Shown: positions 29,901-38,175 of the stretch, one piece after another
Position numbering within the stretch: position 1 is the stretch's first letter
How the letters are laid out: each line of letters begins with the position of its first letter
IMG/VR virus record: IMGVR_UViG_3300020437_000005
Coordinates: 1-64,000 of that record
Length of the DNA: 64,000 nucleotides
Strand: one strand, 5' to 3'
From: a virus
The notes under the pieces: generated by a model
The model's input: only the letters and a program-made list of their open reading frames with translations
Told to the model about the DNA's origin: nothing
The model's database searches: none
Program-made: the position numbers and the translations under genes

Positions 29901-30395
29901 ATGTCACAGTTAAATGTAAATTTAATTAAGAATAAAGCCGGTAATGGTGGTCCAACACTTGAAGCACTGACTGTTACGAATGACTCAGTTCTTTCTGGCG
30001 TTCGTTTTACTGCTGGTCAACTTTGTGAGAGTGTTAATATTGTTGCGGGAACGCTTGGTTCTGCTTCTGACATCGATCTTTCCAATGGAATGATTCATTA
30101 TTTCACGACACAAGAAGCTGCGCAAGCAATTCCAAACTTATCAGTATCTGGTAAGAGTGTGAATCAAATCATGGCAGTTGGAGAAGCAATCTCAGTTGTC
30201 ATCATGGTAACAGCGTCAACATCTGGGTATATGTCATCAATGACAATCGACGGCGCATCAGTTACACCGATGTGGAGTGGCGGTATTGCTCCATCAGAAG
30301 GTGGTGCATCAGGTATCGATGTTTATACACTGCAAGTAATCAAGACAGCGGACAGCACATATACAGTTCTCGCAAATTCATCCAACTTCGCTTGA
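29901..30395 (+). CDS. Virion-type protein, paralogue of 28886 gene
   Basis: 164 residues, starting MSQLNVNLIKNKAGNGGPTL. From about residue 50 it matches the 213-residue protein: SDIDLSNGMIHY, NQIMAVGEAISV, SSMTIDGASVTPMWSGG, ASGIDVYTLQVIKTAD. Start supported by AAAGGA upstream. There is no clear late motif of its own, so it may be read with the preceding gene. The next fibre gene begins 17 bases after its stop. Confidence 0.8.
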   Translation: MSQLNVNLIKNKAGNGGPTLEALTVTNDSVLSGVRFTAGQLCESVNIVAGTLGSASDIDLSNGMIHYFTTQEAAQAIPNLSVSGKSVNQIMAVGEAISVVIMVTASTSGYMSSMTIDGASVTPMWSGGIAPSEGGASGIDVYTLQVIKTADSTYTVLANSSNFA

Positions 30396-30412
30396 TATAG
30401 GAGATAAAAAAC

Positions 30413-33400
30413 ATGTTCGATAATAAATGGCAAAAGAAAGAAATGCCACTGGTTAGTCTCATTGGAATGGGTGGTGGTATTGCATCACCTGCTTTTTTAG
30501 CTTCTATCGTTCTGAATATACTCAAACCAACAGTATTCTCTCCTGCAGATGATACCGGAGTTCCTGATTTTGATTATAATGCAGAATCAAGTGCGATTAC
30601 AAATGTTGGCACCGGTAGTATTACTTTAACTGGTACAAGCGGATCCTTTATTCCTGGTTCTTACATAAAAGATGCAAACTCTACAATCATACCTTCTGAT
30701 ATTGCATCAGTAGATGGATCTACAATTAGTTTTTCATCTGCAGTAGATTTAACAAGTATTACTGCTCCTCTGGAGATGGTTGATGCTAGTGGTAATATAA
30801 TAACACCTACAACATCTAATGTAACCACAACGACACCTATCGCTGGATCTAGTTTAGTTACAAACTATACGTTTACATATCCCAATGGCACTAGCGTTGG
30901 CTCGCCCAAACTTATTAATTCTGCAGCTAATATGCATCCTAGCAATAGTATGCCATTAGGGGATCGCATGTTGTGGATTAAAACAAATAATAATAGCAAT
31001 AATGCTATCAGTGATAGTGTAGTTCTTAATGGACGGACTTTATTTACAGATGCTGCTGATAACTCCAATTTGTTTAGTGGTGGCGTAGAGTTTGGGGAAG
31101 GATTTACTCGGTTACCCTACGATATTGCATCCCTAGGAACTGAAGTAGGGAACGGAAAAGCCTACGCTACGGAAATTGGTGTATCGCCCGGCTTATTGGA
31201 TATTGTGACTTGGAACGGTACGGGCACAGCCAGCACCGATCGTCGCATTCCACACTCATTGGGCAGTGTTCCTGGAATGATTATCGTAAAAAGAGTTGAT
31301 GGTAACCAAGACTGGTATGTTTTCCATACTTACAAAGGGGTTCAGTATTATGCAAATCTCAACAATAGTAATAGATGGGAGTGGACTCCTGCGGCGACAC
31401 CCGCGTGGGGATCAGCTCCCACAACAACAGATTTTGGAATAAACGAAAATACTTTAAGTACCCAAACTGGTGAGTATGTTGCTTATGTCTTTGCCGAAGA
31501 TACTCCTGGTAAAGTAAAGTGTGGTACGTATACTGGCAACGGTCACGATAATTTTGTAAACGACATAGGTTTCGCACCCCATTTTGTACTTATTAAAGAA
31601 GCTCATAACAGTGGCGGAATAACAAATAATGGTCGTAACTGGCTTGCCGCAAATACTTTTATGATGGGTGAGCAAAGATTCTGGAGACCTGCTGATGCTA
31701 CTCATTTAGATGGTAGTAATTCCGAATATATTAATAACAATTCCACTGGCATTCACGTTAAAGGTAGTGATACCCATATAAACCAAGCCGGAAGCACATA
31801 TATCTATTTGGCTGTTGCGGGAAATGACGCAAATGGTCTTCCAGTTCTGTCTCCAGACACAACTCAACTTACATTCCAAGATAATACCAATCTTGATCAA
31901 TTAACATCTGGAATGACGATTAGTTCAGATATTCCACAAACATTAGTATCTACATTTAGTGTAGATACTTATACTGGCAATAGTAGCACACAGGCAATCA
32001 ATAATGGAATTGATTTAGCAGGTCAAGGTGGATTAGTTTGGTTAAAAAAACGAAGTGCTGATGGCAATCATTGGTTATTTGACACAGAGAGGGGAGCTAA
32101 CTCAAGATTGCTCACCAATACGTCTGGTGATGCCTTTACAGCCGTAGAAGGTCTTTCATTTAATAGTGACGGTTTTACTGTTAATAATGACAACTCGATT
32201 AATGCTAGTGGTGCAGACCATGTTATGTGGAGCTTCCGCAAAGCGCCGGGGTTCTTTGACATTGTGACTTGGTCGGGTGATGGATCTGGAACACGAAATA
32301 TAAGCCACTCCCTTGGAAGCTCACCTGCAGTAATGATTTGGAAGAAACTAAATACTAGTTCAGATTGGTCTGTATACCACAAAGACGCGGGAACTGGATA
32401 TAATCTCTATCTAAATACAACCGATTCTAGATTAGACACTTCATTGTGGGGCACTGGACCAACGACTACAAATTTCCCTGCTCATCCAGCTTTTAACCTT
32501 ACTGGTGAAGAGTATGTAGCCTACCTGTTTGCAGATAATCCTTCTAATGAAATCAAGTGTGGAAGTTATACAGGATCAGGCGTAGGTACGTCAGTTAATG
32601 TTGGTTTTAGACCCCATTGGGTACTTATTAAGTCTTCTACTTATGATGAAACTAATTGGGTAATTGCTGATTCATCACGTCCTGGTGAATTGATCTGGCC
32701 CAATAAATGGGACGCAGGTTATCCAATGACTGTTAGTTTCAGTGATTCGGGATTTAGTTTAGATAGTAATAGTTCATATTTGAATTCATCTGGATACACT
32801 TATACTTATGTGGCAATCGGAAGTCCGACTGGTTTGTCAGGTGCTCCAACTGCAAAACTGACAGCTGATGCGGATCCTTCGACCAATACAGCTATCATTG
32901 ATGCAAGCTCCTGGACTACTGGTTATTCTGTAACTGGCCCAGCTTTCATTGCAACCGCATCAGGATTTGACGAAGATACAATAAACCTAACTCTCACGGA
33001 CACTACAGTATCAAAAGTATCTGATGGAAGTTTAGTAGGAGTAACAATTGATCAAGCTTTGACTATTGGTGAGACAGTTCAAGCTGATACTGCTGTTACT
33101 GGTACAGTTACTGCTCCGGTGTTTACTACGACTCTTTGGAGTGGTACAGGTTCAGCTCACGAAATTGTGACAGGAATTGATAATACAGCAAATACTTTAA
33201 TTTGGACTAAATCTAGAAATTACTCAAATAGTCACAGGTTATATACTCCTGCTGTAGATAACATTATCGGGAATCCAAGCATTTTGTTTTCCAACGTTAG
33301 TAACAGTGTTGGATCATATGGGGTTGGAGACTTTAGTGGATTTACTGCAAATGGTTTTACAGTTTCTGCTGATTCAAACGCCAATACTGGCCCCATGAAC

Positions 33401-35794
33401 TCCACAAACCTTAATTATGTTGCCTGGAACTTCCGTGCAGCACCCGGATTTTTGGACATTGTGACTTATACCTCTCAAAGTGGTGTCAGTGCAATTGATC
33501 ACAACCTAGGTTCAGTTCCTGGATGTATAATAGTTAAAAAACTGAATGGTGGTACTTCTTGGCAGGTCTATCATAAAGATTTAGATTCTGGTAAACTTCT
33601 AGAATTGGACGGATATCAGGATCAAGCCACTCGCAATGGTTTCCCATCAGCACCCACTTCTACTCAGTTTTTTATTGATCCAATTTCTCATAACACTTTC
33701 GGAAATGTAGGCGATCAATTTGTCGCTTATCTCTTCGCAGAGGATACACCTGGTCTGATTAAGTGTGGCCTATACACTGGCAATGGTAGCAGTTCACAAA
33801 CAATTAATCTTGGATTTGAAACAGGATTATTGATAACAAAACCTAAAAACCTAGATCAAGGTTGGATGATTATAGATTCAGAAAGAAAAACTGATTCGGG
33901 TACTCATAATGCATTCTCACAACCTAATGAACTTAGCCCAGATAATTCCTTTAATGAGTTTCATTCATTAACAAGTACTGGATTTACAGCAGGTAGTTCG
34001 GCCAACGCAAGTAATAGACAAACCATCTACATCGCTATTGCAAAAAATCCAGAAATGGATATTACATCAGACATTTATGCATCAGGAACAGTATCATCAT
34101 CTTCAGGTAATACGATTGCTCTGTCAAATACAACTGGTACATGGTCAACCGGAATGAAGATTCAGGGTACAGATTCTGACACTAAAGATAATCCAGATGC
34201 AATAAGAGCCGAGAATATTGTATTGACATCTTCTGCACCGTCTGCAGAAAAACCTGTTAGCACTTGGGGCAATGCAATATGGGAGATTGCGACTGATGAG
34301 AACTTCACACAAAATGTACAGACCGCAACCACTGCACTTTCAGCAACTGGTACACAAGCAGGTCCAAGTTTCGTCTTTGAAAGAGAAACTGGATATTATA
34401 CTAGAACTAAGTACACCGCACTGGGTCAAGAATCCGAGTGGTCTGATGTTACTTATTTTGTAACTAGAGCACTTTATGTTGATTCATTCTGGATTGATTT
34501 ATTTAACACTAATGGATGGGACTATGAATATGCAGAAGGTATAGACAGTGATGATAATGGAAATATATACGTTATATCAATTAGATATAGTGCTGGTGGC
34601 AGTGGATACAAGGGAATGTCATTGGTTAAATTAGATTCAAATGGTGTTATCAAATGGCAAAAGTATATGACATATAATATTCCAGGCGATAGAACTTACC
34701 CACTTGAAAGTAGAACTGTTTCCGTTACCCCAGATGGATCTGAAATATTTGTAACAGCACAGGGTGATTTGGGAATGCTTGTCTCCAAATTTAATTCTGA
34801 TGGAATTCTTCAATGGAGCAAAAAGTTGGGTGTATCAAATTCAAATAATTACTCATATGGAACTACTTTAACATCTTCTGGTGAATTGGTAATGTTTGGT
34901 AAAGACGACCAAAATTCTGGGTCACATACATTTGTAACTCAAATTTCTAGTAATGGATCACAAACTTTTTATTCATCAATTGGAAGAACAAGTGGTGATA
35001 CAACAACGTTGGCTTTTGAATGTGAACCTTTTACAGACAGTGATGATAATATCCACTTTGTTATCAACTCTTGGAATGGATCGAAGCGCACACCTGGCGT
35101 TGTAAAGTATAATTCATCTGGCGTATTACAAAGTGTCAGTGACTTCAACAGCAGTGTTGATAATAGTATTGCTGATGAAGACCATTTCGGCGATATAGCT
35201 GTTGACGGTTCTGGTAATAAATACATTACTTATAGACGTGATGTATCTGGGATGAGAAGTGGTTTACTTAAATTAAATTCTTCTGACGAAATTCAGTGGC
35301 AAAGTGAAATTAGTAGTAACAACCCACATTATCCACTGCAGGTTAATATTGATTCTTCTGGAAATATAGTCAGCGCCTTCCAGGATAGAAGAACTAATAG
35401 TGGTATTATTATTACCAAACATACATCAGATGGAACACTGGTGTGGAAGAGATCATTTAGACATTCCAATACAGAAATCAATCCTAATGCTGAAGTAAGA
35501 CTCAATAGAAATGATAATATCATACTCTATTCTTACACTTATGGTGATGTAAAAACTATTGTATGTCAACTTCCTTCAACTGGAGGTTTGACGGGCACTT
35601 ATAATACTTCTTATGGTAATTTTATTTGGGAAGATGCGACTCATGTTACTGTGTCTAGTTCCACCGCATATTTCAAAAATGGATCCTCTATCTATAGTGC
35701 CAAGAGCACATCTATGTCCATGTCATCCTTCACAAATACAGATGTAGGAAGTAATATTCTTTCTGCAAATAAAACTGACATACCAACTCCTTGA
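30413..35794 (+). CDS. 1793-residue modular tail-fibre protein with C-terminal beta-propeller
   Basis: The ATG follows a GATATAGGAG site. The N terminus (MFDNKWQKKEMPL, then GMGGGIASPAFLAS) is a fibre attachment type. At least three modules follow like those of the left-edge gene: GLLDIVTWNG with HSLGSVPGMIIVK, GFFDIVTWSG with HSLGSSPAVMIWKK, and GFLDIVTYTS with HNLGSVPGCIIVKK. At residues ~1220-1350 comes the shared GTDSDTKDNPD linker domain. Residues ~1360-1770 form a propeller-like array of LVKLDSNGVIKWQKY, VSKFNSDGILQWSKK, VVKYNSSGVLQS, LLKLNSSDEIQWQS and ITKHTSDGTLVWKR blades, like SBBP/PQQ-type surface propellers. Probably the receptor-binding tip. Confidence 0.88.
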   Translation: MFDNKWQKKEMPLVSLIGMGGGIASPAFLASIVLNILKPTVFSPADDTGVPDFDYNAESSAITNVGTGSITLTGTSGSFIPGSYIKDANSTIIPSDIASVDGSTISFSSAVDLTSITAPLEMVDASGNIITPTTSNVTTTTPIAGSSLVTNYTFTYPNGTSVGSPKLINSAANMHPSNSMPLGDRMLWIKTNNNSNNAISDSVVLNGRTLFTDAADNSNLFSGGVEFGEGFTRLPYDIASLGTEVGNGKAYATEIGVSPGLLDIVTWNGTGTASTDRRIPHSLGSVPGMIIVKRVDGNQDWYVFHTYKGVQYYANLNNSNRWEWTPAATPAWGSAPTTTDFGINENTLSTQTGEYVAYVFAEDTPGKVKCGTYTGNGHDNFVNDIGFAPHFVLIKEAHNSGGITNNGRNWLAANTFMMGEQRFWRPADATHLDGSNSEYINNNSTGIHVKGSDTHINQAGSTYIYLAVAGNDANGLPVLSPDTTQLTFQDNTNLDQLTSGMTISSDIPQTLVSTFSVDTYTGNSSTQAINNGIDLAGQGGLVWLKKRSADGNHWLFDTERGANSRLLTNTSGDAFTAVEGLSFNSDGFTVNNDNSINASGADHVMWSFRKAPGFFDIVTWSGDGSGTRNISHSLGSSPAVMIWKKLNTSSDWSVYHKDAGTGYNLYLNTTDSRLDTSLWGTGPTTTNFPAHPAFNLTGEEYVAYLFADNPSNEIKCGSYTGSGVGTSVNVGFRPHWVLIKSSTYDETNWVIADSSRPGELIWPNKWDAGYPMTVSFSDSGFSLDSNSSYLNSSGYTYTYVAIGSPTGLSGAPTAKLTADADPSTNTAIIDASSWTTGYSVTGPAFIATASGFDEDTINLTLTDTTVSKVSDGSLVGVTIDQALTIGETVQADTAVTGTVTAPVFTTTLWSGTGSAHEIVTGIDNTANTLIWTKSRNYSNSHRLYTPAVDNIIGNPSILFSNVSNSVGSYGVGDFSGFTANGFTVSADSNANTGPMNSTNLNYVAWNFRAAPGFLDIVTYTSQSGVSAIDHNLGSVPGCIIVKKLNGGTSWQVYHKDLDSGKLLELDGYQDQATRNGFPSAPTSTQFFIDPISHNTFGNVGDQFVAYLFAEDTPGLIKCGLYTGNGSSSQTINLGFETGLLITKPKNLDQGWMIIDSERKTDSGTHNAFSQPNELSPDNSFNEFHSLTSTGFTAGSSANASNRQTIYIAIAKNPEMDITSDIYASGTVSSSSGNTIALSNTTGTWSTGMKIQGTDSDTKDNPDAIRAENIVLTSSAPSAEKPVSTWGNAIWEIATDENFTQNVQTATTALSATGTQAGPSFVFERETGYYTRTKYTALGQESEWSDVTYFVTRALYVDSFWIDLFNTNGWDYEYAEGIDSDDNGNIYVISIRYSAGGSGYKGMSLVKLDSNGVIKWQKYMTYNIPGDRTYPLESRTVSVTPDGSEIFVTAQGDLGMLVSKFNSDGILQWSKKLGVSNSNNYSYGTTLTSSGELVMFGKDDQNSGSHTFVTQISSNGSQTFYSSIGRTSGDTTTLAFECEPFTDSDDNIHFVINSWNGSKRTPGVVKYNSSGVLQSVSDFNSSVDNSIADEDHFGDIAVDGSGNKYITYRRDVSGMRSGLLKLNSSDEIQWQSEISSNNPHYPLQVNIDSSGNIVSAFQDRRTNSGIIITKHTSDGTLVWKRSFRHSNTEINPNAEVRLNRNDNIILYSYTYGDVKTIVCQLPSTGGLTGTYNTSYGNFIWEDATHVTVSSSTAYFKNGSSIYSAKSTSMSMSSFTNTDVGSNILSANKTDIPTP

Positions 35795-35835
35795 TCTATA
35801 TTATTACATAAAAACCACCCAAAAAAGTGGCACAC

Positions 35836-35865
35836 AAGACCTCTACCAGTTCTGGTGGGGGTCTT
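35836..35865 (+). terminator. Hairpin terminator after fibre gene
   Basis: A stem of 13 pairs (two of them T-G) with a 4-base loop, starting AAGACCTCTACCA and ending GGGGTCTT. It uses the same AGACCTC...GGGGGTCT frame as the terminator at 4588. The T-run after it is short. Confidence 0.75.
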
Positions 35866-35893
35866 ATTATATCTGGACATAAACGACACGTCA

Positions 35894-35992
35894 ATGACCG
35901 CCACTGAGAAACTGATCTTTATTGCCTCATTTGTATGGATGCTCAACTGGGGTACAAGAGTCACCTCTGTTGCAATTCAAGCACTCTCTTGA
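35894..35992 (+). CDS. 32-residue putative membrane peptide
   Basis: MTATEKLIFIASFVWMLNWG followed by TRVTSVAIQALS. The central ~18 residues are hydrophobic and could span a membrane once. The stop overlaps the -35 box of the host-type promoter at 35989. There is no strong ribosome-binding site, so reality rests on position, length and composition. Very small membrane peptides are common in cyanophage genomes, but no function is known for this one. Confidence 0.5.
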   Translation: MTATEKLIFIASFVWMLNWGTRVTSVAIQALS

Positions 35993-36017
35993 CACCCCTT
36001 TACTTTCCTGATACAAT
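35989..36017 (+). promoter_or_regulatory. Consensus sigma-70 promoter
   Basis: TTGACA, 17-base spacer, TACAAT. The predicted start of transcription is near 36024, upstream of the ATG at 36044. It marks the switch from the late fibre block to the small-gene block. Confidence 0.85.
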
Positions 36018-36043
36018 AACCTTTGTGGAGGTTCAATGACATT

Positions 36044-36241
36044 ATGGCTAAAACTGAGATTCTCTTTGTAAAACCAAAGTCCCGTAAAGCTAAGAATCGA
36101 TTTGCTAATGAGATGTGTTCTTTACATGGATGTCGTGTAGAGAAACGTGAGAGTGGTAAAATCTTTCTTGCATCTATTAGTGGTAAATACTTCTTTTGGA
36201 TGAATGAAAGTGCTGACGATCATTGGGATCTTGTCAAATGA
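36044..36241 (+). CDS. Small protein, unknown function
   Basis: 65 residues, MAKTEILFVKPKSRKAKNRF, with a basic N-terminal half and C-terminal SGKYFFWMNESADDHWDLVK. An upstream in-frame GTG at 36023 sits at the predicted transcription start, so ATG 36044, preceded by GGAGG, is chosen. As the first gene behind a consensus host promoter it is probably expressed early. No domain recognised. Confidence 0.8.
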   Translation: MAKTEILFVKPKSRKAKNRFANEMCSLHGCRVEKRESGKIFLASISGKYFFWMNESADDHWDLVK

Positions 36242-36278
36242 TTTTCCATCCAAAATGTAAACCCAAAAATAGAAACAA

Positions 36279-36476
36279 ATGAAAGATCAGTACCCCATTG
36301 AAGACAATGAATCAAAACAAGAGAAATGGAATCGTGGACTTGATTTGTTCATTGAATCAGTTCTGAAACCAGACCCTGCACTACGTCAATGTGCTCATAA
36401 TCAACGATGTTATCATGAATTAATGGATGTAAGGGCTGATGTCCTTGAATATCTTAAATCTAAACGTTGGTATTAA
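36279..36476 (+). CDS. Small protein, unknown function
   Basis: 65 residues, MKDQYPIEDNESKQEKWNRG then LDLFIESVLKPDPALRQCAHNQRC. Mostly helical, with two Cys and a Trp-Tyr C terminus. It lies 37 bases after the previous gene and likely shares its promoter. No recognisable domain. Confidence 0.75.
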   Translation: MKDQYPIEDNESKQEKWNRGLDLFIESVLKPDPALRQCAHNQRCYHELMDVRADVLEYLKSKRWY

Positions 36477-36489
36477 TTCACAATTTCAC

Positions 36490-36648
36490 ATGAATTTATC
36501 ACTTCAAGAAGTGGATCATCTTATTAAGTCATTGGAAACAATGTCTCAACATGATGTGGCGAGAGCAAGAGAAATGATTGCACCTGGTGTGACAAATCAT
36601 TCACAACTGATTCAAAGACTTAAAGATTATCGTTTTCGTTTGACCTGA
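36490..36648 (+). CDS. Small protein, unknown function
   Basis: 52 residues from ATG 36490: MNLSLQEVDHLIKSLETMSQ, then ARAREMIAPGVTNHSQLIQRLKDYR. A longer frame from 36439 would overlap the previous gene by 38 bases and add residues with no shared character, so the inner ATG is preferred. Predicted helical. The next gene begins 2 bases after its stop. Confidence 0.7.
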   Translation: MNLSLQEVDHLIKSLETMSQHDVARAREMIAPGVTNHSQLIQRLKDYRFRLT

Positions 36649-36649
36649 C

Positions 36650-37111
36650 ATGAAGGAATTTGATTATGAACTCGATTACAAAACACTTGACTTCACAGAT
36701 GCAGAAACTCGCAAACTTTATCGCATTGGAAGGGGAGAACAAGGAGTGTTATTGGTACGGCCTTACACTAACGACATTTGCGCTCATTGGAGGTTTGTAG
36801 ATGAGACTACCGCTCGCAAATCTTCTGCTAAGATATACTCCATGTTCTGTGAGTATAGAGACGCTGGAGACTTCATTGGTATGGACATGGCACGGAAATT
36901 CCTTGAAATGGGTTTTACACGCGCCCGCAGGTATGCAAATCATTCTAGTGGAAAAAAGTATTCTAAAGACGGTACCATTAGACCCCAGGAGACAGATGCA
37001 CTACACAATATCAAGGCGAAGGCTGCAAGAATCTTCAAAGAAGTAAGAGATAAAGCAGCATATGACTCTCAGTATCAACAAATGCGTAAACAATGGAGGT
37101 CCGCAGAATGA
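36650..37111 (+). CDS. DUF4385 family protein
   Basis: 153 residues. It matches my memory of the DUF4385 family across its length: FDYELDYKTLDF, LYRIGRGEQGVLLVRPYT, then HWRFVDETTARKSS and GDFIGMDMARKFLEMGFTRARR. The family occurs in bacteria and many cyanophages; its biochemical role is unknown. The highly conserved basic segment GFTRARRYANH with Gly-Lys residues could contact nucleic acid, which is inference. The stop overlaps the next start (ATGA). Confidence 0.88.
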   Translation: MKEFDYELDYKTLDFTDAETRKLYRIGRGEQGVLLVRPYTNDICAHWRFVDETTARKSSAKIYSMFCEYRDAGDFIGMDMARKFLEMGFTRARRYANHSSGKKYSKDGTIRPQETDALHNIKAKAARIFKEVRDKAAYDSQYQQMRKQWRSAE

Positions 37112-37338
37112 CTAAGTTAATCAAACCATCAGACTCACGATATTTCAAACAAACATCAGATGAACCTTATGATCGACACACCTATGAGTTAATTCTTCCC
37201 ACAGGTAGAACATTAGTCTTTCAAGATTATGAGCATCTTCGTGCAGTATGGTTCGAAGCTGCAAGAAACTGGTCAGGTTGTATTGTAAATGTGTTAGGCG
37301 ATGTTAAAGATGATGAGACCAAACCTTCTCAATCCTAG
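37108..37338 (+). CDS. Small protein, unknown function
   Basis: 76 residues from the ATG that overlaps the DUF4385 stop (ATGA). Sequence features: MTKLIKPSDSRYFKQTSDEP, then ELILPTGRTLVFQDYEHLRAVWFE, a compact alpha/beta pattern. The five extra upstream codons of the open frame lie inside the DUF4385 gene and are unlikely to be used. Translational coupling to DUF4385 suggests joint expression. Function unknown. Confidence 0.75.
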   Translation: MTKLIKPSDSRYFKQTSDEPYDRHTYELILPTGRTLVFQDYEHLRAVWFEAARNWSGCIVNVLGDVKDDETKPSQS

Positions 37339-37345
37339 AGGATCT

Positions 37346-37537
37346 ATGAAATTTCCACATGCATCATTTCCATGGCGATTAGAATGTTCTAATTCAGACA
37401 TAATCTGCCATTTTCAGTGCGAAGATCATTTACAAAAACATATAGATAGGTATAATTTAAAGCCAAGAAATATTAAAGTAGAGAATTGTGATGGAAAACC
37501 CTTTATCTTACGTAAAAAATACAAGAGAAAAGTTTGA
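37346..37537 (+). CDS. Small protein, unknown function
   Basis: 63 residues from ATG 37346 (MKFPHASFPWRLECSNSD), preceded by AGAGGA. It contains three Cys and a His cluster (CHFQCEDHLQKHIDRY), possibly a metal site, and ends in a basic tail (LRKKYKRKV). The last 47 bases overlap the next gene in another frame. Confidence 0.7.
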   Translation: MKFPHASFPWRLECSNSDIICHFQCEDHLQKHIDRYNLKPRNIKVENCDGKPFILRKKYKRKV

Positions 37538-37670
37538 TAGATTTCATCAAGTTATTGTAACTGAGGTACAGGTACAGTTTGATGATGAAGAACCTGCATG
37601 GATTCCTTTCTCCACTTTATTGGGTATTCAGAAGTTGGTAAATAGTAATAGAATGAGCAATACCTTATGA
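37491..37670 (+). CDS. Small protein, unknown function
   Basis: 59 residues from ATG 37491 (MENPLSYVKNTREKFDRFHQ). An adjacent GTG at 37488 is an alternative. It starts inside the preceding gene and its stop overlaps the next start (ATGA), so it is embedded in a tightly coupled operon. EVQVQFDDEEPAWIPFSTLLG suggests a small beta-hairpin fold. No family recognised. Confidence 0.7.
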   Translation: MENPLSYVKNTREKFDRFHQVIVTEVQVQFDDEEPAWIPFSTLLGIQKLVNSNRMSNTL

Positions 37671-37888
37671 TTAAGTTTATTCAGAGATTCTTTGACCCTA
37701 GTGTAAAGATTGATGATGGAAGTTTGATAGATTTGATTTTAGAATTGGAAGACCGTGTAGAATACTTAGAAAGAGAAAATGATTCTCTCTCTGCATCTCT
37801 AACTGAGTTGGAAGATAGACTTGATCAACGTATTGACAGAATACAACCAGTCATTTACCACATCAAAGGAGGAGAAAAAAATGTATGA
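37667..37888 (+). CDS. Small coiled-coil protein
   Basis: 73 residues. Residues ~22-58 (LILELEDRVEYLERENDSL then TELEDRLDQRIDRI) follow a clear heptad pattern and predict a coiled coil. The N terminus MIKFIQRFFDPSV could be a membrane- or partner-binding helix. Starts by ATGA overlap. The tail contains GGAGG that serves as ribosome-binding site for the next gene. Confidence 0.75.
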   Translation: MIKFIQRFFDPSVKIDDGSLIDLILELEDRVEYLERENDSLSASLTELEDRLDQRIDRIQPVIYHIKGGEKNV

Positions 37889-38096
37889 TGATTTAGATGG
37901 ATTTGAGAGAGCATTATCATTTTTTGGTAATCGAGTAGAAATAATTTGTGCAATGGAACTTGGTGGTAGAATTACTGCTGAGGATGCATATCAACAAATC
38001 AAAGATGAACTCAAGGGATTGAAAAAAATTCGTAAGAAAGTTAGAAACGACAGTGACTATGGTTTCGAGTGGACACCTCTGGTAGACCGGGACTGA
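37881..38096 (+). CDS. Small protein, unknown function
   Basis: 71 residues from ATG 37881, directly behind a strong site AAAGGAGGAG, which decides this start over the longer frame from 37821. The sequence MYDDLDGFERALSFFGNRVE, then GGRITAEDAYQQIKDELKGLKK, is mostly helical. It overlaps the previous gene by 8 bases. This phrase recurs in cyanophage genomes as I recall them, without known function. Confidence 0.8.
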   Translation: MYDDLDGFERALSFFGNRVEIICAMELGGRITAEDAYQQIKDELKGLKKIRKKVRNDSDYGFEWTPLVDRD

Positions 38097-38123
38097 ACCA
38101 CATTAAGTAGTGTCATAGGGGCC

Positions 38124-38152
38124 TTTACAAAACAGATCAACTCATGTATGAT
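38124..38152 (+). promoter_or_regulatory. Sigma-70-type promoter
   Basis: TTTACA, 17-base spacer, TATGAT. Transcription would start near 38159, just before the ATG at 38176 of the secreted protein gene, and after a longer alternative start at 38152, which is therefore excluded. Confidence 0.7.
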
Positions 38153-38175
38153 TGGTTCATGAACAAAAATCAACG

